Positions 18,091 through 26,624 of a DNA stretch of 64,000 nucleotides are shown here, piece after piece (position 1 is the stretch's first letter; each line of letters opens with the position of its first letter). The notes below the pieces were generated by a model. It was not told the origin of the DNA and ran no database searches. It worked only from the letters and a program-made list of their open reading frames with translations. The stretch covers positions 62,001 through 126,000 of the forward strand of contig NZ_JAQGLA010000001.1 of assembly GCF_027853915.1 (NCBI RefSeq), in the 5' to 3' direction. The DNA comes from Saccharopolyspora oryzae. Its GTDB lineage: Bacteria; Actinomycetota; Actinomycetes; Mycobacteriales; Pseudonocardiaceae. The position numbers were made by a program, and so were the translations under genes.

Positions 18091-18771
18091 TCAGTTCCCT
18101 TCGGTCGTGCGGTAGGTGTGGGTCAGCTTCCGGCCGTCCGGCAGGACCAGTTCGAGGTCCCAGCGGGTGCCCGGGGTGAACGCGCCGGTCAGCAGCGGCA
18201 GGGTGCCTGCGAAGCAGATCAGGTCGCCGCCGTCGTCACCGGCGCGTTCGTCGAAGATGCGCAGCAGGTCCAGGGGGGTGCGCAGGTTCGCCAGCGTGCC
18301 GTCCTGGTACGGCTCGCCGTCGACCCAGCTGCGGGCCCGGCAGCCGTCCCAGTCGAAGCTCTCCCAGTCCGGGACCTCGACGACGACCGGGCCGATCGGT
18401 TTGGGGCAAGCGCGTTTGGAGTCCCCGATGTCGATGGTCTCCATTTCCCGGTCGGTGTGGTCGGATCCGATGCCGAGGAAGTACTTCCCGCTGTGCCGCA
18501 CGATGACCGGTTCCACCTCGCCGGAGGTGTTGGCGGCGGAGATCGGTGTGCTCGCGGCGGTGGAGATGCTCTCCGCCGCGACCGGGTAGAACATCGGGAC
18601 TCGTTCCGGCGGTGCGACGCCGATCGCTGCGAGCTCCTCGATGTGGTGCCGCACAGCTTCCTCGTCCCGCCCGGTGTATCCCGCGATCAGGGCGTGGAAG
18701 TCGCGGAACAGCAGTGGTTCCCGGGACTCCAGCGGTTCGAGGGTGAGAACGTCCGCGGTGGCGCCGATCAT
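18091..18771 (-). CDS. DUF2848 protein (FAH-like fold)
   Basis: About 226 residues matching the DUF2848 type, related to fumarylacetoacetate hydrolases. Features are AGYTGRDEEAVRHHIEEL near the N-terminus, a central VGSDHTDRE-like segment (GIGSDHTDREME) and GTLPLLTGAF near the end. Such proteins often sit in aromatic or amide catabolism operons and may hydrolyse or isomerise a ring-cleavage product. AAGGGG before ATG 18771 sets the start. It is cotranscribed with the MHS transporter upstream and the HpaB gene downstream. Confidence 0.75.
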   Translation of the reverse strand: MIGATADVLTLEPLESREPLLFRDFHALIAGYTGRDEEAVRHHIEELAAIGVAPPERVPMFYPVAAESISTAASTPISAANTSGEVEPVIVRHSGKYFLGIGSDHTDREMETIDIGDSKRACPKPIGPVVVEVPDWESFDWDGCRARSWVDGEPYQDGTLANLRTPLDLLRIFDERAGDDGGDLICFAGTLPLLTGAFTPGTRWDLELVLPDGRKLTHTYRTTEGN

Positions 18772-18868
18772 GCGGTGCCCCCTTCTGGGTGTTGGTGTGG
18801 AAAACGTCAAGCGAGTTCGAGCGAAGGCAGGGATGCCTGCAGGTCCCGCGGACCGCAGCGCTCCTCGG

Positions 18869-20230
18869 TCAGCGAGTGGGCGCAGTCGGCGTGCCGACCG
18901 CCGAGCCGTCCGCACCGACCTTCGCCAGGTCGACGGTCCGGGTCTCGGTGGCGACGAGTGCCGCGCCGAGGGAGATGGCCCCCATGACCGCCAGGTAGGC
19001 GGCGATCGCGTAGCCGCTCCCGAACGCCGAGTAGAGGGCGATCGCGATGATCGGCGCCAACGAGCCCGCGAGCACGGAGGCGAGGTTGTAGGCCAGCGAG
19101 ACGCCTGAATAGCGGACTTCGGTGGGGAAGAGCTCCGAGAAGAACGCGCCGATGACCGCGCTGTACGCGCTGAAGATCAGCAGTCCACCGACGACCGCGA
19201 CGACGATCGCCATCGGATTCCGGGTGTCGAGCAGGGCGAAGAAGGCGAACGCCCAGGCGATCGTGGCCAACGACGCTCCGATGTAGACGGGTCGACGGCC
19301 GATCCGGTCGGCGAGGACCGCGAACAGCGGAATCGCCAGCAGTGCCACCACCATGCCGACCATCACCGCGTTCAGCCCGGCCGCTCGGTCCAGGCCGTTG
19401 ATCTGGGTGACGTAGGTGATGACGAACAACGAGAAGATGTAGAAACCGGCGTTCTCGCCGAAGCGGGTGAACGCGGCCAGCAGGATCTGGCGCCAGTGGT
19501 CCCGGACCGCAGTCCCGATGGGCATCGCCGCGGGGCGATTCGCGTTGTCGGCACGTGCCTGCTCGAACAGCGGCGTCTCCGCGACGTAGAGCCGCAGGAC
19601 CAGGCCGATCACCACGAGGAGGGCCGAGAGCCCGAACGCGATGCGCCAGCCCCAGGACAGGAACGCCGCTTCCGGCATTGCTCCGCTGAGCACCGCGAGA
19701 ACACCGGCGGCGAGGAGATTTCCCAGCGGTGGACCGAGGTTCGGCCACGCGGCCCAGAAGGCGCGACGCGTGGAATCACCGTGCTCGGACACCAGCAGGA
19801 CTGCTCCGCCCCACTCGCCGCCGAGGGCGAAGCCCTGCACCAGACGGAGCAGGACGAGGATGATCGGCGCGAGGACGCCGATCGACCCGTAGGACGGCAG
19901 GAAGGCGATGAGGAAGGTCGAGACGCCCATCAGCACCAAGCTGGCGATCAGCGTCGCGCGCCGCCCCTTGACGTCGCCGTAGTGCCCCAGCACCGCGGCT
20001 CCGAGCGGTCGGGCGATGAACCCGACCGCGTAGGTCGCGAACGCGAGCAGGGTGCCGACCAGCGGATCTTCCGACGGGAAGTAGAGCTTGTTGAAGACCA
20101 GCGCGGCGGCTGTCCCGTAGAGGAAGAAGTCGTACCACTCCACCGCCGTCCCGGCGAGGCTCGACCCCGCGATCACGGGCAGGCTGGTGTGCGTTCTTCG
20201 ATTGCTAGAATTGTCCCTGGCAGTTGCCAT
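18869..20230 (-). CDS. MHS-family MFS transporter
   Basis: About 453 residues, 12 membrane segments, with VEWYDFFLYGTAAALVF, GHYGDVKGRR and GGEWGGAVLLVSE motifs of the metabolite:H+ symporter family. It is the first gene of the five-gene HpaB operon and so probably brings in the aromatic substrate. AGGAG before ATG 20230 fixes the start. It is divergent from a MarR gene over a 312-bp region. Confidence 0.9.
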   Translation of the reverse strand: MATARDNSSNRRTHTSLPVIAGSSLAGTAVEWYDFFLYGTAAALVFNKLYFPSEDPLVGTLLAFATYAVGFIARPLGAAVLGHYGDVKGRRATLIASLVLMGVSTFLIAFLPSYGSIGVLAPIILVLLRLVQGFALGGEWGGAVLLVSEHGDSTRRAFWAAWPNLGPPLGNLLAAGVLAVLSGAMPEAAFLSWGWRIAFGLSALLVVIGLVLRLYVAETPLFEQARADNANRPAAMPIGTAVRDHWRQILLAAFTRFGENAGFYIFSLFVITYVTQINGLDRAAGLNAVMVGMVVALLAIPLFAVLADRIGRRPVYIGASLATIAWAFAFFALLDTRNPMAIVVAVVGGLLIFSAYSAVIGAFFSELFPTEVRYSGVSLAYNLASVLAGSLAPIIAIALYSAFGSGYAIAAYLAVMGAISLGAALVATETRTVDLAKVGADGSAVGTPTAPTR

Positions 20231-20420
20231 AGTCGACTCCTGGGTCGAACCGTCGCTGTCTGACGAGCTGCGCATCGCCCGTCTACCTGGCCGTAGACGA
20301 CAACGACGAGTGCGCAGATGGTGCTGCCCGGCTCGGTGGTTGTTGGCGCAACCGCCGAGCCTTCTTACTTCCAGCCCTCGTTCCCGGCTGTGAAGTCCTC
20401 GCTCGAACAAGCGGTGTACA

Positions 20421-20507
20421 TGTTGTATACGACACACCTGACGGCGCGCAAGACTCCTCGCGAATTTTTATTCCGTATACGTCCTACTCGACCTGACGAG
20501 GTATAGT
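20421..20507. promoter_or_regulatory. candidate MarR operators and marR promoter
   Basis: TGTTGTATACGACA (20421-20434) is a near-perfect palindrome around GTATAC. A second GTATACG core lies at 20475-20481, exactly 50 bp away, about five helical turns. A TATAGT hexamer at 20502-20507 fits a -10 box for the MarR gene starting at 20543. The region lies in the divergent gap between the transporter operon and the MarR gene and is A/T-rich. It likely lets the MarR protein control both directions; this is inference. Confidence 0.55.
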
Positions 20508-20542
20508 CCGTGCACGTCCTGGCACGACCGAGGAGGCGGGAA

Positions 20543-21004
20543 GTGACATCCGAGGCAGACGTCGCCGAGGTGCTGACGGCCGCCATCGGCGGGCTCGGCC
20601 CCCTGACGCGCCGGCTGTACCAGGTGCACACCCGGCTGTGGCACGAGCAGGTGGATCGCGATCTCACCGGTCCGCAGTTCACCGTGCTCAGCCTGCTGGA
20701 CATCCACGGCGACATGGACCAGGGCACGTTGGGTTCGCTGGCGCACCTGGACAAATCCACCGCGGCACCCCTGCTCGACCGGCTGCGCCGGCGGGGCCTG
20801 GTCGAGTTCGCCAAGGACGACGCCGACCGGCGGCGCAAGCTGGTCGCCCTCACCGCCGACGGCCGGGAACTGGCCGAACGGTTGGCCCCCTCGGTCATCG
20901 CGATCAGCGAGCAGATGCTGGCGGTGTTCACCCCGGAAGAACGCCAGCACTTCCTCGTCCTCCTCCACCGGCTGCTGGAAGCCCCGCAAACCGAAGAGCC
21001 GTGA
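20543..21004 (+). CDS. MarR-family transcriptional regulator
   Basis: About 153 residues with a winged HTH in the centre (LSLLDIHGDMDQGTLGSLAHL, wing DDADRRRKLVALT). It starts at GTG 20543, preceded by GAGGAGG; a GTG at 20510 has no good site and sits in the promoter. It is divergent from the HpaB operon and most likely represses it until an aromatic ligand binds. No ligand can be deduced. Confidence 0.88.
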   Translation: MTSEADVAEVLTAAIGGLGPLTRRLYQVHTRLWHEQVDRDLTGPQFTVLSLLDIHGDMDQGTLGSLAHLDKSTAAPLLDRLRRRGLVEFAKDDADRRRKLVALTADGRELAERLAPSVIAISEQMLAVFTPEERQHFLVLLHRLLEAPQTEEP

Positions 21005-21017
21005 CGGAAAGCCGTCC

Positions 21018-21131
21018 TCAATGGATTCCCGGGGACAGCGTCCGGGCGGACTTCAACTCTCCGGCATCCGGATCGACCACCGGCTTGTCGTTGATCGCTC
21101 GGGAGACGGTCCGGTACGACACCCGCGCGAC
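21018..21131 (-). pseudogene. remnant of a LacI-family HTH
   Basis: On the minus strand the translated segment VARVSYRTVSRAINDKPVVD matches the recognition helix and hinge start of a LacI-type DNA-binding domain. Only about 36 residues remain: there is no start codon, the first helix is missing and the frame stops after ARTLSPGIH. It lies in the short gap between the MarR gene and the etfA stop codon. I read it as the debris of a deleted regulator gene. Confidence 0.6.
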
Positions 21132-21133
21132 GA

Positions 21134-22108
21134 CTAGCCGGTCCGGGTGCGGCGTTCGATTTCCTCGATCACGGCGGGGAGCACCTCGTGCACGTCGCCG
21201 ATCACCGCGTACGCGGCGCGGGTGACCATGGGGGCTTGGGGGTCGGTGTTGATCGCCAGGATGGTCTTGGCGTCCATGCAGCCGACCCAGTGCTGGGTCG
21301 CACCGCTGATCCCGCAAGCGATGTAGAGGTCTGGTGCGATCTTCGTGCCGGTCAGGCCGACCTGGTTGCTGTGCGGGCGCCAGCCGTTGTTGGTCGCCAC
21401 CCGGGAACAGCCGACCGCGCCGCCGACCAGCTCGGCGAGTTGCTCCAGCTCCGCGAAGCCCTCCGCGCTGCCCACGCCCCGACCACCGGAGACGACCACG
21501 TTGGCCGTCGCCAGCGTGACACCGGATTCGCCCGCGGTGCGGTCCACGATCGCGGTGTGCACCATCCCCTCGTCGATGCCGGGCGTGAAGGTGACCACCT
21601 CCACCTCGCCGTCGGCCAGGCCGGCTTGCGCGACGTCCGCGCCGCCGGGTGCCAGCGTGATCAGCTTGACCGGCGCGTGCAGCTCCGCGTCCTCGAGCAG
21701 CACACCGCCGACGCGTTGCCTGGTGAGCGTCCACGACTCGCCGGTCGCCACGGCGACGCAGTTGGCCGCCATCGGGAGACCGGTGCGCGCAGCCGCCTGG
21801 GCCATCAGCTCGTTGCCCCGGCTGGACGCGGCGGCCAGCACACCGTCCGGTTCGACCTGGCGGATCAGCGCAGCCAGCGCCTCGCCCCAGCGTTCCGGCG
21901 AGTACTCGCCCAGGAGTTCGTGGTCGAGCGCGTACAACGTGGTCACGCCGTGCTGGGCCAAGTCCGCGGTGAGGTCTCCGGGCACGGCGAAGGTCACCGC
22001 ACCGACCGGCACGCCCAGCTCACCGGCCAACGCGTGCGCCCGCGCCACCGCGCTGGCCGAACCTGAGGTGAGGGCACCGTTCTCGGCCTCGATCAACGTC
22101 AGCAGCAT
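21134..22108 (-). CDS. etfA: electron transfer flavoprotein alpha subunit
   Basis: 324 residues. Together with EtfB it accepts electrons from a flavoprotein dehydrogenase and passes them to ETF:quinone oxidoreductase. The C-terminal FAD-binding signature is clear (PDLYIACGISGATQH, then CMDAKTILAINTD). The ATG at 22108 overlaps nothing and lies two bases after the etfB stop; the frame is open far upstream, but that part is antisense to etfB. Being next to the dimethylglycine-dehydrogenase-like gene, it is probably a dedicated ETF rather than the housekeeping one. Confidence 0.92.
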   Translation of the reverse strand: MLLTLIEAENGALTSGSASAVARAHALAGELGVPVGAVTFAVPGDLTADLAQHGVTTLYALDHELLGEYSPERWGEALAALIRQVEPDGVLAAASSRGNELMAQAAARTGLPMAANCVAVATGESWTLTRQRVGGVLLEDAELHAPVKLITLAPGGADVAQAGLADGEVEVVTFTPGIDEGMVHTAIVDRTAGESGVTLATANVVVSGGRGVGSAEGFAELEQLAELVGGAVGCSRVATNNGWRPHSNQVGLTGTKIAPDLYIACGISGATQHWVGCMDAKTILAINTDPQAPMVTRAAYAVIGDVHEVLPAVIEEIERRTRTG

Positions 22109-22110
22109 GG

Positions 22111-22881
22111 TCACACCACCCCGAGCTCGGTCAGCACGTCCACCACCGGCCCGGCGGCCGCGGCACCGTGCCCGAGCACCACCGTCTCCCGCTCCGCCTC
22201 CGGCGGCAGGCGCAGCCGAACCTTGCGCAGGCCACCGTCTTTCAGCTCGGGCCGCAGGATGCGCAGCTGCGTCTTCTTCGCCCGCAACCGGCCCTTGATG
22301 CTCGGATACCGGGGCAAGTTCAGCCCCTCCTTGACCGCCACGGCCGACGGCAGTGGTGCCCGGTACACCTCGACCCCGTCGTCCACCGGGCGGCGGAACG
22401 CCACCTGCCCCGCCGCCAGGTCCAGCTCGATGCCCTTGACCCCGCCGACGATGGGCAACCCCAGCGCGTACGCCACGCGGATGCCGACCTGGTAGTTGCC
22501 CGCGTCGGCGGACTCGTTGCCGAACATGATCAGGTCGAACCGCCGGCCGTCGGCCTCCAGCTCGCGGATCGCCGCGATGATCGCCGACGCCGTAGCCTCC
22601 GGATCGGTCTCGCCGGACCCGGTTTCCACCAGCACGCCGTGGTCGACGCCCATCGAGATGGCGTACCGCAGTTGCTCGTCGGCCTCCGGCGGGCCGACCG
22701 TGAGGACCGTCGAGCTCCCGCCGAACCGCTCGACGATGCGCACCGCCTCCTCCACCGCGCACTCCTCGTGCGGGCCGATGGTGAATCCGAGGTGGCGGGT
22801 GTCGACGTCCTCCCCGCCCTCGGTGAGCGGGATCTTCGCCCCGGTGGCCGGCACCCGCTTCACGCACACAAGGACGTCCAT
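22111..22881 (-). CDS. etfB: electron transfer flavoprotein beta subunit
   Basis: 256 residues, full length. Starts with MDVLVCVKRVPATGAKIPL, contains the AMP/FAD-region motif FGNESADAGNYQVG and the lysine-rich PRYPSIKGRLRAKKT segment, which corresponds to the family loop that docks the dehydrogenase. It follows the 838-residue dehydrogenase gene by 24 bp and precedes etfA by two bases, so the three are one transcription unit. Confidence 0.93.
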   Translation of the reverse strand: MDVLVCVKRVPATGAKIPLTEGGEDVDTRHLGFTIGPHEECAVEEAVRIVERFGGSSTVLTVGPPEADEQLRYAISMGVDHGVLVETGSGETDPEATASAIIAAIRELEADGRRFDLIMFGNESADAGNYQVGIRVAYALGLPIVGGVKGIELDLAAGQVAFRRPVDDGVEVYRAPLPSAVAVKEGLNLPRYPSIKGRLRAKKTQLRILRPELKDGGLRKVRLRLPPEAERETVVLGHGAAAAGPVVDVLTELGVV

Positions 22882-22905
22882 CGGAAGTCCTCCCTTCGGT
22901 TCGGG

Positions 22906-25422
22906 TCAGGCCTTCATCCGCTCGTCGTCCGGATCGAACAGCGGAGTGCGGCCCACCCGGGCCACGGTCACCGGGTAGCGGTGACCCATGTACTGCACGG
23001 CGAGCCGGTTGCCCTCCACCGCGTGCTCCGACGGCAGGTAGGCCATCAGCAGGTAGGCCCCGAGCGACGGCCCGGATCCAGCGGAGGTCACGTAGGACGG
23101 ACGGCCCTCGCGGTCGACGATCCGCTCGCCGTCCCGGGTGAGGATCGGCTCCCCGCCCTGCGGGTAGCGGCGCATCCCGGACGGGTCGGTGTGGTCGTCC
23201 ACCACGAGCGTGCACATGACCGCCACGCGCTTCTGGTCCCGGGCGCGCAGGTACGCCTCCTTCCCGATGAAATCGGCCGATTTCACCTTGGGCAGCGCCA
23301 GATCCGCTTCGACCGGGCCGTACTCGGACTCCAGCTCGGCACCCATCAGCCGGTAGCCCTTCTCCAGCCGCCCGGTGGTGCCGTACACGCCGATCCCGGC
23401 GGGCACCACGCCGAACGGCTGACCGGCCCGCCACAACGCGTCCCACAGCCGCAGGCCCTGCTCGAACGGCGCGTGCAACTCCCACCCCAGATCGCCCACG
23501 TACGACAGCCGCAGCGCGAGCACGGGCACCCCGTCGACGGTGATCCACCGCCCGGTGCCGAACCGGAAGCCCTCGTCGGACACGTCGTCCTCGGTGGCTG
23601 CGGCCAGCAAATCGCGAGCGCGCGGGCCCCACACCCCGATCGTGCACACGGCCGATGTCAGGTCGGCGAACCCGACGGTGCCGTCCTCGGGGAGGTGGTC
23701 GGTGAACCACTTGCGGTCGCGGGCGCCGTCCGCGCCGCCGGTGACGATGCGGAACCGGTCCTCGGCGAGCCGCACCACCGTCAGGTCGCTGCGGAAGCCA
23801 CCGCCCTCGCCCAGCACCGCGGTGTAGATCAACCGGCCCACCGGGCGGTCCAGCTGCGCCACGGTCATCCGCTGGACGTAGTCGAGCGCGCCCGGACCGA
23901 ACACCTCGAACTGGGCGAACGCGGTGAGGTCGATCATCGCGACCCGTTCCCGCATGGCCAGGTGCTCGGCGTTGATGATCGGCGACCACCAGCGGGCGTC
24001 CCACTCGTGCGGCCGGTCCTCGACCTGGTCGGCGAACTCCTCCAGCAGCGGCCGGTTCGACTCGTACCACTGGGGTCGCTCCCAACCGCCCACCTCGAAG
24101 AACTGGGCGCCGAGCTCCTTCTCGCGGACGTGGAACGGGGACAGCCGCTGCTGCCGGTTGGACTCCCACTGCTCGCGCGGGTGCACGATGCCGTAGGTCT
24201 TGTTGAACCCTTCCGCGGCGCGGGCGCGCACGTGGTGGCGGGTGCGCTGGTTCGGGTAGAAGCGGGAGATGTCCGCGGCGTGCAGGTCGATCTCGGCGCT
24301 GCCCTCGGTGATCCACTGCGCCATCATCCGGCCGACGCCCGGGCCTTCCTTGATCCACACCGCCGCGGCCGACCACAGCCCACGCACCTCGGACGTCTCG
24401 CCCAGCAGCGGGGAGCCGTCCGGGGTCAGCGAGAGCAGCCCGTTGATGGCGTGCCGGATCCCGGCGCCCTCGGTGGTGAGGAGCTCCGGGAACAGGTCCA
24501 GGGCGTCCTGCATCTGCGGGTCGAAGTCATCAGCGGTGAACGGCAGCTGCGTCGGGGAGAGCTGGGCCGCGGCGATCGACGGGATCTCGTCCGGCTCGTG
24601 CAGGATCGGCCGGTGCGCGTAGGAGCCGACCTCGAGATCGGCGCCGCTCTGCCGCTCGTACATGAGCGTGTCCATGTCCCGGACGATCGGGTAGGCGATC
24701 TCCGTGCGGGTCGCCGCGAACTCGGGGATCGGGCCGACGTCGATCATCTGGTGCACCGCCGGGGTCAGCGGGATGGACGCCCCGGCCATCCGCGCGATCC
24801 GCGGGCTCCACACCCCGCAGGCGATCACCACCGTCTCGGTCTCGATGTCTCCGCGATCGGTGCGCACCTTCGCGACTCTCCCCCGCCTGGTGTCGATCCC
24901 GAGCACTTCGGTGTGCGGGGAGACGGTGAGCGCACCCAGCGCGGTGGCCTGCTCGCGCATCAGCGCACCGGTCTGCAGCGGATCGACCACTGCCACCGAC
25001 GGCGTCCAGAAACCGGCCAGGACGACGCTCTTGTCGATGAACGGAACCAGCTCGGCCACCTGGTCGGGGGTCACGAGCTCGGAGTGGATGCCCCAGGCCG
25101 CCGCCGAGGCCATCCGCCGGTCGAACTCGGCGACCCTGGCCGGTTCCCGGGCGACCTCGACGCCGCCGCAGGTGGTCAGCGTGCCGAACTTCTCGTACTG
25201 GCGCATGGAATCCTGCGTCAGCGCGGTGATCTCCTTGGAGTGGTCCACCGGGAAGATGAAGTTCGACGCGTGCCCGGTCGAGCCGCCCGGATCCGGGAGC
25301 GGCCCCTTGTCCAGCAGCACGATGTTGCGCCATCCCAGGTCGGCCAGGTGGTGGGTCACCGAGTTCCCCACGATCCCGGCGCCGATCACGACGACGTCGG
25401 CGCGGTCCGGCAAGCTGCTCAT
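22906..25422 (-). CDS. dimethylglycine/sarcosine dehydrogenase-like flavoprotein
   Basis: 838 residues in two halves. Residues about 8-390 form a DAO-type FAD oxidoreductase (VVIGAGIVGNS; GGSTGHASN carries a His in the place used for covalent FAD). An FAO-type linker follows, then a GcvT-like folate-binding domain from about 440 to 830. This architecture is that of dimethylglycine and sarcosine dehydrogenases, which oxidatively demethylate N-methyl glycines, put the one-carbon unit on tetrahydrofolate and reduce ETF. The next two genes encode ETF, which fits. Exact substrate is open. Confidence 0.88.
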   Translation of the reverse strand: MSSLPDRADVVVIGAGIVGNSVTHHLADLGWRNIVLLDKGPLPDPGGSTGHASNFIFPVDHSKEITALTQDSMRQYEKFGTLTTCGGVEVAREPARVAEFDRRMASAAAWGIHSELVTPDQVAELVPFIDKSVVLAGFWTPSVAVVDPLQTGALMREQATALGALTVSPHTEVLGIDTRRGRVAKVRTDRGDIETETVVIACGVWSPRIARMAGASIPLTPAVHQMIDVGPIPEFAATRTEIAYPIVRDMDTLMYERQSGADLEVGSYAHRPILHEPDEIPSIAAAQLSPTQLPFTADDFDPQMQDALDLFPELLTTEGAGIRHAINGLLSLTPDGSPLLGETSEVRGLWSAAAVWIKEGPGVGRMMAQWITEGSAEIDLHAADISRFYPNQRTRHHVRARAAEGFNKTYGIVHPREQWESNRQQRLSPFHVREKELGAQFFEVGGWERPQWYESNRPLLEEFADQVEDRPHEWDARWWSPIINAEHLAMRERVAMIDLTAFAQFEVFGPGALDYVQRMTVAQLDRPVGRLIYTAVLGEGGGFRSDLTVVRLAEDRFRIVTGGADGARDRKWFTDHLPEDGTVGFADLTSAVCTIGVWGPRARDLLAAATEDDVSDEGFRFGTGRWITVDGVPVLALRLSYVGDLGWELHAPFEQGLRLWDALWRAGQPFGVVPAGIGVYGTTGRLEKGYRLMGAELESEYGPVEADLALPKVKSADFIGKEAYLRARDQKRVAVMCTLVVDDHTDPSGMRRYPQGGEPILTRDGERIVDREGRPSYVTSAGSGPSLGAYLLMAYLPSEHAVEGNRLAVQYMGHRYPVTVARVGRTPLFDPDDERMKA

Positions 25423-25452
25423 GGGCTCCTCCTCCGGGAGTCGGTGGGATGT

Positions 25453-26160
25453 TCAGAGCACGGCGCGGATCTTGTCCTCGAAGTCGGCGACGTGCCGGCG
25501 CAGGATCCGCTCGGCGGAATCCGCGTCACCGTCGCGAATCGCGACGAGCAGGTCGATGTGCTCGCCGACCGCGTGTTCCAGGTGGGACAGGTGGTCCAGC
25601 ACGAGGAACCACTGCCGCAGGCTGTGCACGAAGTACTCCTCGAGCGTCGCCGCCAGGAACGGGTTGCCGGTCGCCCGGTACAGCAACCGGTGCACCCGCT
25701 GGTCGAGCCGCACCAGATCGCGCTGGTCGGCCGCGGCGGTGCGCCCCAGCTCGGCCAGCAGCTCGTCGACGGCTTCGAGGTCCTGGCTCCTCGCTCGCCT
25801 CGCCGCCAACCGAGCGGCGTACCCCTCGAGCTCGACCCGCACCTCGCTGATCGACCGCAGGTCGCCGAAGTCGACGTGGCTGGCGAACATGCCCCGCCTC
25901 GGCACGACGTCCACCAGCCGGTCGTCGGCCAGCCGGCGCAGCGCTTCCCGGATGGGCGTGCGCCCCAGACCGAGCTCGCGCTGCAGCGCGCGCTCGTCGA
26001 TGGTCGAACCGGGCGCCAGGTCGAGCGTGATCAGCCGGTCGCGGAGCAGGTAGTAGGCCTTCTCGCTCAGGCTTCCGACGCTCCGCACACCCGGATCGAC
26101 CGTGATCAGCTCCGGCAGTGCGTGCCTGCCGTCGTGCTGGGATACCGCCATCCCCGTCAC
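25453..26160 (-). CDS. GntR-family regulator (FCD type)
   Basis: About 235 residues. The winged HTH lies at about 30-95 (LQRELGLGRTPIREALRRLADDRLVDVVPRRG) and an FCD ligand domain at about 100-230 (DLRSISEVRVELEGYAARLAA; metal-ligand His residues in HEH-like positions near HLSHLEHAVGEH). Start is GTG 26160 or ATG 26151; neither has a strong ribosome site, and a TATATC -10-like box only about 13 bases upstream suggests a near-leaderless message. It leads the dehydrogenase/ETF unit and probably regulates it. Confidence 0.85.
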   Translation of the reverse strand: MTGMAVSQHDGRHALPELITVDPGVRSVGSLSEKAYYLLRDRLITLDLAPGSTIDERALQRELGLGRTPIREALRRLADDRLVDVVPRRGMFASHVDFGDLRSISEVRVELEGYAARLAARRARSQDLEAVDELLAELGRTAAADQRDLVRLDQRVHRLLYRATGNPFLAATLEEYFVHSLRQWFLVLDHLSHLEHAVGEHIDLLVAIRDGDADSAERILRRHVADFEDKIRAVL

Positions 26161-26172
26161 AAGTACACGGTA

Positions 26173-26180
26173 GATATATC
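26173..26180 (-). promoter_or_regulatory. candidate promoter/operator of the GntR gene
   Basis: GATATATC is an 8-base palindrome whose minus-strand reading contains TATATC, a plausible -10 box, close to the GntR start. Overlap of operator and -10 would give autorepression. No matching -35 box was identified. Confidence 0.35.
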
Positions 26181-26442
26181 AGCGCATAGAGCAACAGGTC
26201 TCTCCATGCGGAACAACACGAGGGTATGAAGATCGCCGCCGACTTCTGGTGGGCGACCGTCCGCGCAGCCGAACCCCGGTGTTGATGCGCCCCTGATGCG
26301 GCTGCTGGGGATCCTTACACGCTGCTGACCCTTCACCGTCCCAGCGCGGAGCTACGGTGATGCCGCTGGGCGAATCGCCCGACTCGCATGCGCAGAGGAC
26401 TGCCGGGCTGCGATCGGACCTGGTGTGGCCGAGCCTGGGGTC
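26181..26442. other. intergenic region upstream of the kdp operon
   Basis: Presumed to hold the kdp promoter. A small hairpin GGGCGAATCGCCC sits at 26368-26380. I looked for a c-di-AMP (ydaO) riboswitch, which controls kdp genes in some bacteria, and did not find its conserved core. Confidence 0.4.
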
Positions 26443-26526
26443 ATGACCGATCTGGTGTGGCTGGTGTTGCTCGCTGGTGCCTTTGCGGTGCTGGTGATCA
26501 CCTTGCGGGGATTGGAGCGGTTGTGA
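26443..26526 (+). CDS. 27-residue membrane peptide upstream of kdpF
   Basis: ATG 26443 with GGGG upstream opens a 27-codon frame encoding one membrane segment (LVWLVLLAGAFAVLVITL) with a short basic tail ending at RGLERL. Its stop overlaps the kdpF GTG start (GTGA). Tiny hydrophobic ORFs just ahead of kdpF occur in actinomycetes; translational coupling here argues it is expressed and part of the Kdp system, possibly as another small subunit or as a leader. Confidence 0.6.
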   Translation: MTDLVWLVLLAGAFAVLVITLRGLERL

Positions 26527-26624
26527 GCGCATCCGGCTTGGTCGCGAACGTGGTCGGCGGCGTCGTGGCGCTGTTGTTGCTCGCGTACCTGTTCGTGGCG
26601 TTGGTGCGTCCGGAGCGGTTCTGA
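26523..26624 (+). CDS. kdpF: K+-transporting ATPase small subunit KdpF
   Basis: 33 residues, one membrane helix (VVGGVVALLLLAYLFVALV) ending in RPERF, which is the family signature. KdpF stabilises the KdpFABC complex in the lipid bilayer. It starts at GTG 26523 with GGAG upstream, overlapping the preceding 27-codon ORF by four bases, and its TGA overlaps the kdpA ATG by one base. Confidence 0.88.
   Translation: MSASGLVANVVGGVVALLLLAYLFVALVRPERF

Noticed and set aside
22168-26229. 1353-codon plus-strand open frame
   Set aside because: It is antisense to the ETF, dehydrogenase and GntR genes, is extremely Arg/His/Gln/Pro-rich and has no domain. Such frames arise from G/C-biased third positions.
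26181-26442. Possible c-di-AMP riboswitch before kdp
   Set aside because: Only a small hairpin and a GGGCGAATC-like string were found. The conserved ydaO core segments were not visible.
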